A DNA stretch of 13,543 bases from Anaerolineae bacterium (GCA_025454675.1 JALONZ010000010.1:1-13543); one strand, 5' to 3'. Shown: positions 1-6,687, numbered from the stretch's first letter. The notes: a model not told the origin generated them from the sequence alone. Program-made: numbers and translations.

Positions 1-214
1 TTCCACCCAAACTTACTCGTTCTTTGCAGGCTTTCAGCGCCGTTTCTTGGGTGGTTTGGCTATAGGCTTGCTTGGGTTTCAGCACACGATAAGCACCACA
101 ATCTTTACAATGGTATTGTTGTTTACCACATTTATTTGTACCATTGCGTACGATGTTAGTGCTTCCACAACGACTACAGGTATACGTGATGGTTTCTTGT
201 ATCATGGAGAGCAT
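1..214 (-). CDS. IS1-family transposase, N-terminal zinc-ribbon part (partial)
   Basis: The first 71 residues of an InsA-like protein, running off the left edge. In IS1 elements this part binds the terminal repeats. Visible are a zinc ribbon with two CxxC pairs (CSRC at 13-16, CKDC at 36-39) around the family-like pattern NGTNKCGKQQYHCKDCG, then the start of the helix-turn-helix region (QTTQETALKACKERVSLGG, 53-71). ATG at 214 is preferred because GGGAG (225-221) sits 6 bases upstream. The in-frame ATG at 220 abuts that motif and the one at 205 is 15 bases from it. Whether the downstream catalytic DDE part is in the same frame or needs a frameshift, as in classical IS1, cannot be seen here. 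Confidence 0.85.
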   Translation of the reverse strand, partial: MLSMIQETITYTCSRCGSTNIVRNGTNKCGKQQYHCKDCGAYRVLKPKQAYSQTTQETALKACKERVSLGG

Positions 215-249
215 TATCATCTCCCATCACTTACTTTTCAACCACTACC
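1..249 (-). mobile_element. IS1-family insertion sequence, left end only (partial)
   Basis: This is the transposase-start end of an IS1-like element; the rest lies beyond the left edge. On the minus strand the presumed terminal inverted repeat begins at 249 with GGTAGTGGTTGAAAAGTAAG, and a transposase gene starts 35 bases inside. IS1-family ends classically begin with GG and sit just upstream of an InsA-type reading frame, which is the layout here. The boundary is also supported from outside: the short-chain dehydrogenase frame is intact up to base 250 and then hits a TAG (247-245) formed by the IS end itself. The presumed right-flank copy of a target duplication would be the 8-9 bases from 250 (GGTGTTGGC); its partner is outside the window, so the exact end is inferred. 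Confidence 0.75.
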
Positions 250-661
250 GGTGTTGGCGCATGTGCGGGATGATTTCCTTGCTGGTGAGGACAGTCCCAT
301 ATAAATTGATGGCAATCGCTTGCGCCCATTCGTCCCAATTGACCGTTTCAATTGCGCCGAGTGGTCCATAAACACCCGCGTTATTGACTAAAATATGGAC
401 TTGCCCAAATTCGGATATGCCCCGATGAATCAGGGCTTGCACATCGGCGGGATTGGCAACATCGCACACTTGGGTGAGGATTTTTTGCCCGTCCTGTGCC
501 AATGGCGATAATTCGGCGCGTGTTTGGTCTAATGTATCGGCACTCCGCGCACATAACAAGACATTTGCGCCGTGTTCGATGAAAAATTGCGCCACGACTT
601 TGCCAAATCCTTGACTTGCCCCTGTAATAATTGCATTTCGTGATTGGAGTTGTTTGTTCAT
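245..661 (-). pseudogene. Short-chain dehydrogenase/reductase (SDR), truncated by IS1
   Basis: N-terminal half (138 codons) of a classical SDR, a family usually near 250 residues. It has the cofactor motif TGASQGFG (13-20), the adenine-side Asp in CDV (66-68), the NNAG motif (93-96) and the structural Asn in the AINLYG stretch (119). It ends at MRQHR, just where families normally continue toward the catalytic Ser and YxxxK, all of which are missing. The stop codon belongs to the incoming IS1 end. The start ATG (661-659) overlaps the TGA of the upstream sugar-nucleotide dehydrogenase, so the two were translationally coupled. The substrate cannot be told; the neighbour suggests sugar-nucleotide or envelope-glycan metabolism, but many SDRs lie in such places by chance. 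The fragment is almost certainly without enzymatic activity. Confidence 0.85.
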
Positions 662-1646
662 GATTTTCCTACTGTGTAATAACGAACTGCTGGTAGGATG
701 CCGAATGTATCTCGCAGAAAACGATTGGCATCTAAAATGATGGGTTGGCGCATGGTGTTGATGACGGTTAGCGCGTCTAGCGCCTTAAAATCTGCCCATT
801 CTGTCGCAATTACCACCGCATCCGCGCCCGAAAATGGGGCTTCGGCGTTGGGCGCAAGCGTGATGATAGATGCGAGTTCATCGGGCAGGTTTCGGACTTT
901 GGGGTCGTATGCGATGACTTGCGCCCCGCTTTGCGCCAATTGCTTGCATAATTCCACCGCGCTAGACCGCCTGAGCGTGTCGGTATTGGGTTTATAGGTC
1001 AACCCCATAATGCCGATGGTTTTATCACTTAGCACCCCCAACACATGGCTAAGGCGTTGATATGCCCATGCTTTATGTGCCTGATTGCTGGTCTCTACGG
1101 CTTGAAATAGGGGGACATCCACACCGATTTTTTCGCCGATGGTTTGCAAAAAGGCAATATCGCGGGCTAATGTGCCACCTGCGAATGCACCACCCGGTCC
1201 CAAATAGGCTTTTGCACCGATGCGCGATTCACTTTTTAATCCGCGTTCAACCTCTTTGGCATCCGCCCCAACTCGCTCACAAATCCGCGCGATTTCGTTA
1301 ATGAATACCACTGATGTGGCTAAAAAGGCATTGAGGGCGTGCTTGGTCATCTCCGCCGATTCGACACTCATCCATTCGATGCGGTCGGTGATGGGCGCAA
1401 GCACAGTTTGAATTTTTTGGCGCGTATCCTCATCACGGACACCCATCACCACACGGTCAGGATTAGAAAAAACATCAATCGCCTTGCCCAAACGCAAATT
1501 TTCTGGGCTATAGGCAAATGACACATGGCGGTCGGGATAGGGGCATTGAATTGGTGTTCGATATGTGCCGTTGTCTCGACGGGCAGTTGCGATGAGATAG
1601 CGCGAATATCAGAAAATTGACGGCTAAATAAACCATATTCCCTCAT
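658..1646 (-). pseudogene. Nucleotide-sugar (UDP-glucose type) dehydrogenase, 5'-truncated and frameshifted
   Basis: The intact enzyme oxidises UDP-glucose (or a similar NDP-sugar) to the uronic acid with two NAD and is normally about 430 residues. Here 288 codons remain open from a GTG at 1524: the SPENLRLGKA motif (6-15), a central-domain E-K-N triad (E58, K61, N65) and the C-terminal Rossmann-like domain (GLTYKPNTDTLRRS, 174-187). Just upstream, another frame (1646 to about 1540) encodes ISSQLPVETTAHIEHQF, which is the family's preceding segment, so a frameshift lies near the C-run at about 1541-1550. The first roughly 115 residues with the NAD-binding GxGxxG are absent; the sequence above 1646 shows no trace in any frame. 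The usual catalytic GGSCFPKD is replaced by AGGTLARD (115-122), a variant I also associate with some intact relatives, so this may not be decay. The 3' end overlaps the SDR by ATGA. Confidence 0.8.
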
Positions 1647-1715
1647 ATCATCACAAAAATAGAATATCTATCAAATCATAACATCATATTTGGTCGTCAA
1701 TCCAGATGTAATCGA

Positions 1716-1752
1716 ATTAAAAAGTCCTGCATCAGCCATGATGCAGGACTTT
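1716..1752 (-). terminator. Intrinsic terminator of the first SH3b-CARDB gene
   Basis: A perfect 14-bp stem (AAAGTCCTGCATCA, 1721-1734, and its complement 1739-1752) around a 4-base loop. On the minus strand it is followed by a short T-run (ttttt, then aattc). It lies 29 bases after the stop codon at 1782 and before the truncated dehydrogenase, so it isolates that locus from transcription arriving from the right. Confidence 0.9.
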
Positions 1753-1781
1753 GAGTTATTTCACGGTGTTTAAGGTATGTT

Positions 1782-3020
1782 TTAGCAAGACCCGCCTAGT
1801 GTGAAGGTTCTGATGACCAAATTGTTATTTTCATTTATCTCAACAACGTTGTTATTCGAGTCAATAATCACACGCATTTCGTGTTGTTGACCACCACCAT
1901 TATTCAGGTTGAATGACGATGGTGACGAAACCACAAAATTACCACCCGGATTAATGGGGGATGATAGGGTGATGGTTGCCGTGTAGCCTTCTAAGAAGTT
2001 GCCACTCCAAAAATCTTGGAATTCCACGCGGAAGGTTGTCCCCGCAGGTATGGGCGATGACCCTAAATTGGTTAGGTTAACCGCCACGTTAAACGACACC
2101 CCACAGCTTGGGCTGGATGGGTCAAGCGCGGGTAATGCACCTGCCAAATCTGCACCACTTGTTGGGGGTTGGGTGGCAGATGGACGTGTTGGGGCAATGG
2201 TTGGGGTTGCCGTTGGGACAGGGCGTGGCGGTGGGCTGATGCGTTGCAGATTGCTCAAATCACCCGCCACATTGACAACTGTGGGTGAAATAAATCCGCG
2301 CGTGCCATTTGGTAATTCGATATAATACCAGCCACTACCAGTTGAACTGATGCCTAAAATGGGGGCGCTTGTGCCTGTCAATAACACCCCGACCCGCCCA
2401 TAAACCGTATCATCACCCGCCCGCACATTGGCATCGGTGGTAGATGTGGCGGTTGGTGTGCCATCTGTCACGACAATTTCTTCGGTTGCAACGGGTACAA
2501 GTGGGGTTGTAACCGCATCAACTGCCCCATTTTCTAAACTGTTGGGCAAGGTAAAGAGTTGAATATTCCGTAGGGCAAAATCGGATGGGCTATTTTCTAC
2601 CCGTAATGGACTCACAATGAAAAAGGTGGGGTCTTGACCGGGGACGTTTACCGATAAACGAATTTCATATAACCCGTCGGCGACGGTGAGTGTGTTCCAA
2701 ATGCCCAATAACCCGTTTTGTACAGGTACACTACTCGGCAACGAAATGGGTCCCCACGGGATTTCTGGCAGTTGAATATCGGGGCTGGGGGCGATGATGA
2801 GCGGGCGATATTCTAAAAAGTAATTCGCCATGCCTGGTAAATTGGCTGAACCATAAAGTTGCATTTCACCACGCAAAAAATAAACGGGGGGTGGGAAGCT
2901 AATATTGGCATTGGGGTCTGGTGGGGTATTTGGATTGGGGCTAATACCTTGGGCATTAATCCCAATTGCCACCACAAAAATGATGAGGCTGACGATGAGT
3001 AAGGTGATTCTACGGCGCAT
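1782..3020 (-). CDS. Secreted protein: N-terminal beta module, SH3b, CARDB
   Basis: A 412-residue exported protein of unknown function. An N-terminal signal peptide (1-23, ending INA before Q24) is followed by a beta-rich module (about 38-145, starting NANISFPPPVYFLRGE and ending VSPLRVEN), a linker, a bacterial SH3 domain (about 195-252, from DANVRAGDDTVYGRVG to GFISPTVVNVAG), a Pro/Thr-rich linker (262-288) and a CARDB-type domain (298-412) with the hallmark ending IDSNNNVVEINENNN. SH3b domains commonly bind cell-wall or peptide ligands and CARDB is an adhesion-like fold; binding partners here are unknown. The mature chain has only two cysteines, C306 at the CARDB start and C412 as the last residue, probably a disulfide. 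ATG at 3020 is chosen over an upstream in-frame start because AGAAGGAG lies 9 bases ahead of it. It is most similar to the next gene and probably arose by duplication. Confidence 0.85.
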   Translation of the reverse strand: MRRRITLLIVSLIIFVVAIGINAQGISPNPNTPPDPNANISFPPPVYFLRGEMQLYGSANLPGMANYFLEYRPLIIAPSPDIQLPEIPWGPISLPSSVPVQNGLLGIWNTLTVADGLYEIRLSVNVPGQDPTFFIVSPLRVENSPSDFALRNIQLFTLPNSLENGAVDAVTTPLVPVATEEIVVTDGTPTATSTTDANVRAGDDTVYGRVGVLLTGTSAPILGISSTGSGWYYIELPNGTRGFISPTVVNVAGDLSNLQRISPPPRPVPTATPTIAPTRPSATQPPTSGADLAGALPALDPSSPSCGVSFNVAVNLTNLGSSPIPAGTTFRVEFQDFWSGNFLEGYTATITLSSPINPGGNFVVSSPSSFNLNNGGGQQHEMRVIIDSNNNVVEINENNNLVIRTFTLGGSC

Positions 3021-3062
3021 GTTATTGAACTCCTTCTGCGAATAATCTAACACTCTATTTCA

Positions 3063-3068
3063 ATCATA
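3063..3068 (-). promoter_or_regulatory. Possible -10 element (TATGAT) for the 1782-3020 gene
   Basis: TATGAT on the minus strand, 43 bases upstream of the ATG, in an AT-rich gap directly after a terminator, where a promoter is needed. No convincing -35 hexamer lies 16-18 bases further upstream, so this is weak. Confidence 0.3.
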
Positions 3069-3133
3069 GTACAAAATCGAAATTTTTGCTCTCATTTTGT
3101 GGAAATAATTCGTAATTTTTCCGTCAAAATGGT

Positions 3134-3169
3134 AAAAAATAACCCCTTTCTCATATCCAGAAAGGGGTT
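3134..3169 (-). terminator. Intrinsic terminator of the two-gene SH3b-CARDB operon
   Basis: A perfect 11-bp stem (AACCCCTTTCT, 3141-3151, and its complement 3159-3169) with a 7-base loop. On the minus strand it is followed by ATTTTTTACC, a good T-tract. It lies 21 bases after the stop codon at 3191. The plus strand has only a four-T tail, so minus-strand use is favoured. Confidence 0.9.
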
Positions 3170-3190
3170 TTGGCATTCACCCGCCCAATT

Positions 3191-4351
3191 TTATGGGCAA
3201 GTGCCTTGTTGCAGGGTATAAATCACGCTATACACATTGTCATTTTCATTCGATTCGCTCACCAATTTTTCCGGGTCAATGGTCACACGAATTTCATGTG
3301 CTTTGCCACCATTGGTTGCAATTGACCATGTATCGCTACCGACCACAAAATTTTGACCAACGGCAAGCGGCGGCACGGTGCGGAAGAACGAACTTTGTAA
3401 CACCCCATTATGGAAATCTTCAAATAACACGGTGGCGTTACCGGTGGTATTGGCTGTGCCATTGTTGGTGATGTTGATGAGAACAGTGAATGGCACATTG
3501 CAGGTTGGGTTATCGGGTGTTAAATCCGGCAACGATGCCGCCAAATTCCCGCTCGGTGGCAAGGCTGTGGGAGTGGGTGGAATTGGGGTGATGGGGAAGG
3601 GGGGCGGGTCAATGCGTGTGAGGTTGGATGTGTTGCCACTGACACTCACCGTATTGGGCGAAATAAACCCGCGTTTGCCATCCGATAGTTCAATGAAATA
3701 CCAACCTGTACCCGTTGAGCTAACACCCAAAATGGTGGCGCTTTGCCCATTTAGCAAAAATCCAACGGCGGGATAAGCGGTATCATCACCTGTGCGGACA
3801 TTGGCATCAATAGTGGCGGTGACGGTAGGCGTGGTGGTGGATGGTGGCTGAACATTCGGATTGGTGGTTGGTGTATCAGTTATTTGGCTGGGGAACAATT
3901 GCGGATTTATTTGTGCAAACCGACTGGTTTCATTTTCAATCCGTAATGGACTCACGACAAAATAAGTTGCGGATTGCCCACGCACATTGATGGTCAGGCG
4001 CAATTCATATAACCCGTCTGCAACGATACTGGTATCCCATACGCCCAACACATTATCGCTGATGGGGGTTGTTGCTGGTAATGAGGCGGGTGTCCATGCT
4101 TCATTGTTGACCGTATTTGGGCGGTTCACCACTGGGCGAAATTCCAAAAAGTAATTGCTCATATTGGGCAAATTGGCGCTCCCAAACACACTTACCTCAC
4201 CCCGTAGGGTATAAATAGGCGGGGGGAAGCTGATATTGGCGTTGACGTTCACGGTTGTATCATCGTTTGGGGTGATGGTTTGGGCAGATACCGCCAATGG
4301 TAAGGCGAGCATCACGATTAATAACGCAAAAAGCCATTTGGTACGATTCAT
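3191..4351 (-). CDS. Secreted protein: N-terminal beta module, SH3b, CARDB (paralogue)
   Basis: A 386-residue paralogue of the 1782-3020 product with the same order of parts. Signal peptide 1-23 (LAVSA before Q24); beta-rich module about 38-142 (NANISFPPPIYTLRGE to VSPLRIEN); Thr/Pro linker; SH3b about 180-240 (DANVRTGDDTAYPAVG to GFISPNTVSVSG); Pro-rich linker 248-267; CARDB about 277-386 with IDPEKLVSESNENDN. The only cysteines are C284 and C385, matching the pair in both relatives. Function is unknown; export and a cell-surface or cell-wall role are inferred from the domains. ATG at 4351 is used because AAGGAGG ends 6 bases ahead of it. That ribosome site lies just after the TAA of the upstream gene (11-base gap), so the two are one operon with likely coupled translation. 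A terminator follows at 3134-3169. Confidence 0.87.
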   Translation of the reverse strand: MNRTKWLFALLIVMLALPLAVSAQTITPNDDTTVNVNANISFPPPIYTLRGEVSVFGSANLPNMSNYFLEFRPVVNRPNTVNNEAWTPASLPATTPISDNVLGVWDTSIVADGLYELRLTINVRGQSATYFVVSPLRIENETSRFAQINPQLFPSQITDTPTTNPNVQPPSTTTPTVTATIDANVRTGDDTAYPAVGFLLNGQSATILGVSSTGTGWYFIELSDGKRGFISPNTVSVSGNTSNLTRIDPPPFPITPIPPTPTALPPSGNLAASLPDLTPDNPTCNVPFTVLINITNNGTANTTGNATVLFEDFHNGVLQSSFFRTVPPLAVGQNFVVGSDTWSIATNGGKAHEIRVTIDPEKLVSESNENDNVYSVIYTLQQGTCP

Positions 4352-4362
4352 GGGATGCCTCC

Positions 4363-5094
4363 TTAGCAAGCACCACTGAGTGTATAAGTTGTGGTGACTG
4401 TGTTATTGTTCTCATTGCTTTCGGTTACACGGTTTTCGGGGTCAATGGTCACACGGATGGTATGAACACCACCGCCACCGGTCTTAACAATCATCAGACC
4501 GCCCACCACATAATTCACACCAGGGTCAATTTGGGGTAACACGGTGGTGAATGAAGCGGTAGTTGCACCATTATAAATATCTTCGATATAAATGGTGGCG
4601 GGGCTATTGGTTTTTACGGGACCCGCATTATTGATATTCACCAAAATATTGAACGCCACATCACAGGCGGGGCTGTTGGGTTCAAGTTTGGGTGGAGATG
4701 CGCTCAATTCGCTCAAACCCGTGTTAACGACAGGGGTGGCAGTGGGGGATGTGGTGTTGGCACTGGTTGGCGCGGGTGCAGACACGACAGGGACATTGGT
4801 CAAGTCGCCTGTAACCGTGACGACACTCGACCCAACCCAGCCGATGCGCCCACTGGTTGTTTGAATTTGATACCAATTGCGCCGACTATTGATGCCGATG
4901 ATGGATGCTGTTTGGTTGGTGGGTAAAACAGTGATACGCCGATAGGATGTGCCATCCCCCGCCCGCACATTGGCATTGACCTTTGCGGTGACATAGGGTT
5001 CGCGGACGGGGACAGAATCTTGTGCTGATGTGACGATAGCAAAACTCATCAAGAACGTCATTAAACCGATGAGGAATAAAATACGCCTTTTCAT
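4363..5094 (-). CDS. Secreted SH3b-CARDB protein, short paralogue
   Basis: A 243-residue exported protein, first gene of the operon. Signal peptide 1-24 (IVTSA before Q25) leads straight into an SH3b domain (about 38-97: NANVRAGDGTSYRRITV to GWVGSSVVTVTG). A Thr/Pro/Ser linker (104-124) and a CARDB domain (about 138-243) with IDPENRVTESNENNN follow. It lacks the roughly 110-residue N-terminal beta module of its two neighbours, so it is either the ancestral form or a deletion product. The only cysteines, C144 and C243 (the final residue), match the pair in the paralogues. ATG at 5094 has GGAG 7 bases upstream. I do not recognise a specific function; SH3b suggests wall or peptide binding, CARDB an adhesive or scaffold role. 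Confidence 0.87.
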   Translation of the reverse strand: MKRRILFLIGLMTFLMSFAIVTSAQDSVPVREPYVTAKVNANVRAGDGTSYRRITVLPTNQTASIIGINSRRNWYQIQTTSGRIGWVGSSVVTVTGDLTNVPVVSAPAPTSANTTSPTATPVVNTGLSELSASPPKLEPNSPACDVAFNILVNINNAGPVKTNSPATIYIEDIYNGATTASFTTVLPQIDPGVNYVVGGLMIVKTGGGGVHTIRVTIDPENRVTESNENNNTVTTTYTLSGAC

Positions 5095-5136
5095 TTGGGG
5101 TCTCCAATCTTAACATAACGTAACGATGCTATTCTT

Positions 5137-5142
5137 ATTATA
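5137..5142 (-). promoter_or_regulatory. Probable -10 element (TATAAT) for the 4363-5094 operon
   Basis: A perfect TATAAT on the minus strand 42 bases upstream of the ATG, within an AT-rich leader. No good -35 match is visible at the expected distance, so another sigma contact or an activator may be needed. This would give a leader of about 35 bases carrying the ribosome site. Confidence 0.5.
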
Positions 5143-5193
5143 GCCCGTAATTGTCTGATGATTAGAGGACGCTTACACCACGATTTGCCTACG

Positions 5194-6030
5194 CTAATCC
5201 GATTCGACCACGCGCAAGGTCATTTTTAATGCGCCAAAGCTGATTGCAATGGGCAATATGACAGGGATAACCGCATCTACAACCCATTGGAACGCCCAAC
5301 TCCACCCGATAAAGCGTAACAGGGTGAGCAGGAGAAAATAGAAAAATGTGAAAATGAGTGTTGATGTGACGGCGCTACTTTTTGATTTGGCGTAAGCCCC
5401 AATCATGGATGCAACACACGCGACCATGACCATTTCGAGTGGGATACGCACTAATGAGGCGAGGAGCATGGGCAGTGCCAAGACTTGTGCGACATTGGGA
5501 TAAGAGACAGGGTTAAATTGGACGATATAAAAGCCCAAAATTGCCATCCCGCCCAATGTGCGGGTATAGCTGGTGGTATCTTGTAGGTCATCCATCCGCC
5601 TCCAAATTGACCCCGCGATTTTGCTGAGGATGATTTCCATGCCTGTAAAGGGCGTGGTGCGGAGCAAGGTGAGGCTATCATGTGTATATTCTGTGACCAT
5701 TGCCTCTGCCGAATCGGATGCAATTTGTGCGAGGGTACGCATATAGACGAATAAAACACCGGGGAAGATGATGATAGAGACCAACGCAAATGGCACAAAC
5801 ATGATATATAGCAAATCTGACCCTGTAAATGTAAGCGCCAAAAAGATGGTATAGGCGATAATCCATGTCACAATCGGGCGGACTTCGGGCAAGAAAACAC
5901 GCCAATGCGCCCCCAATTGACGGCGGATGATGGGGTTGCTACGTCTTGCCCATAATGGTAGGGATTTATCCAGCGACACGGTGTCATTGGTCGCCAAACG
6001 ATTTTCGTGGGTTAATGTGGGGGTACTCAT
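5194..6030 (-). CDS. ABC-2-like membrane permease without an adjacent ATPase
   Basis: A 278-residue polytopic membrane protein, probably the membrane subunit of an ABC-2-type exporter. The hydrophilic N-terminus (1-50) holds the typical phrase RRSNPIIRRQLGAHWR (29-44), as in ABC-2 permeases. Hydrophobic segments lie near 52-70, 74-96, 158-174, 182-214, 222-240 and 246-268, about six or seven spans. The stretch LTLLRTTPFTGMEIILSKI (120-138) matches the usual ABC-2 cytoplasmic loop ('LL.TTP.t..EIi.sK'). No ATP-binding partner lies next to it, so the partner must be encoded elsewhere or the protein acts alone. AAAGGAG stands 11 bases before the ATG and a strong promoter lies just upstream. Substrate unknown. 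It is a single-gene unit as far as can be seen; no hairpin is evident after its stop. Confidence 0.7.
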   Translation of the reverse strand: MSTPTLTHENRLATNDTVSLDKSLPLWARRSNPIIRRQLGAHWRVFLPEVRPIVTWIIAYTIFLALTFTGSDLLYIMFVPFALVSIIIFPGVLFVYMRTLAQIASDSAEAMVTEYTHDSLTLLRTTPFTGMEIILSKIAGSIWRRMDDLQDTTSYTRTLGGMAILGFYIVQFNPVSYPNVAQVLALPMLLASLVRIPLEMVMVACVASMIGAYAKSKSSAVTSTLIFTFFYFLLLTLLRFIGWSWAFQWVVDAVIPVILPIAISFGALKMTLRVVESD

Positions 6031-6054
6031 AATAAAAATCTCTCCTTTGTAGAG

Positions 6055-6083
6055 ATTATAATGAGCCGATTAAAATCATTCAA
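6055..6083 (-). promoter_or_regulatory. Sigma-70-type promoter of the permease gene
   Basis: On the minus strand TTGAAT (6083-6078), a 17-base spacer and a perfect TATAAT (6060-6055). Transcription would begin near 6048, 18 bases before the ATG at 6030, leaving a short leader that contains the ribosome site. Best promoter match in the window. Confidence 0.75.
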
Positions 6084-6094
6084 TCATTTGGTTT

Positions 6095-6118
6095 AATTGT
6101 GGTAGAATCCCCACAATT
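6095..6118. promoter_or_regulatory. Inverted repeat between divergent promoters (possible operator)
   Basis: AATTGTGG (6095-6102) and CCACAATT (6111-6118) form a perfect 8-base inverted repeat with an 8-base spacer. It overlaps the proposed -10 of the plus-strand gene and lies upstream of the -35 of the minus-strand permease gene. This position suits a repressor or activator site for one or both genes; no regulator is encoded nearby. A role as an RNA hairpin in the plus-strand leader is less likely, since the start would fall inside the right arm. Confidence 0.4.
6100..6108 (+). promoter_or_regulatory. Possible extended -10 promoter of the two-TM protein gene
   Basis: TGGTAGAAT fits the TGnTAnnnT extended -10 pattern and would start transcription near 6115, 30 bases before the ATG. 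A -35 is poor, as is common for this class. The TATAAT at 6138-6143 is too close to the start codon to serve. Confidence 0.4.
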
Positions 6119-6144
6119 TGATGAAAAATTGTTAGGATATAATC

Positions 6145-6687
6145 ATGGCATTTGACCCGCGTTTTGCAGAACTTTTCGATTTTACCGATGATGAACTCCG
6201 TGCCAATCGTGCGGGACAACTCGCTCCCCGCCAAAAATTCAAACTGGGCAAAGAAGATACGCAAGAGACCCTCGATTTGGGCTGTTCGCTATTCATCCTG
6301 TTGGCGATTGCTTTCATCGCATTGGTCATTTGCGGATTGATATTCAACATCAGCGCCTACGCCCAACTCTTTTTGGATAGCCTGCCATTTTTGCTCCCGC
6401 TCGGATTAGTATTTGGTGGGGTGATTCTGTATGTGAATTATATGGGCAAGCGAGAACGCCGACAAAAATATCCCATGCCTGTTACCGCGCTAAAAGGGGA
6501 GTGGTCACTCGAAAAAATTGAGGGGCGTGCCTATGACCGTTATTATATTCACATCGCGGGGCTAAAACTACGAATTTTGATGATGCCTTATGATTTACTG
6601 AAAAAATTAGACCCCAATACCCATTTAACGGTATATATTGAATCGGCATCGCAAAAAATTGTATCGTTGGAAACGGATGCGGAATGA
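6145..6687 (+). CDS. Two-TM membrane protein of unknown function
   Basis: 180 residues, the only convincing plus-strand gene. A charged N-terminal segment contains LFDFTDDELRANRAGQLAPRQ (10-30), which resembles a recurrent motif at the front of small bacterial membrane proteins of unknown role. Two transmembrane spans follow (about 46-68 and 78-98), then a basic turn (GKRERRQK, 101-108) and a hydrophilic, beta-rich tail (about 112-176). Both ends are probably cytoplasmic by the positive-inside rule. The ATG at 6145 has AGGA 7 bases upstream. It is divergent from the permease gene and convergent with clpC, with a palindromic element in between. I do not recognise a specific function; a link to the permease is only suggested by the shared upstream region. 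Confidence 0.75.
   Translation: MAFDPRFAELFDFTDDELRANRAGQLAPRQKFKLGKEDTQETLDLGCSLFILLAIAFIALVICGLIFNISAYAQLFLDSLPFLLPLGLVFGGVILYVNYMGKRERRQKYPMPVTALKGEWSLEKIEGRAYDRYYIHIAGLKLRILMMPYDLLKKLDPNTHLTVYIESASQKIVSLETDAE

Noticed and set aside
47..304. Plus-strand open frame of 85 codons at the left edge
   Set aside because: It lies opposite the IS1 transposase and SDR frames, has no family resemblance and no ribosome site; the minus-strand zinc-ribbon frame explains the DNA.
1681..1715. TTGACG-like -35 upstream of the truncated dehydrogenase
   Set aside because: The nearest TATGAT matches are 5 or 14 bases away, neither a workable spacer.
3021..3053. Upstream in-frame start adding 11 residues to the first SH3b-CARDB protein
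   Set aside because: It would put charged residues before the signal peptide and ignore the good AGAAGGAG site ahead of ATG 3020.
6138..6143. Perfect TATAAT directly before the ATG of the two-TM protein gene
   Set aside because: Transcription would start inside the coding region about 5 bases after the start codon; the motif is simply the spacer between AGGA and ATG.
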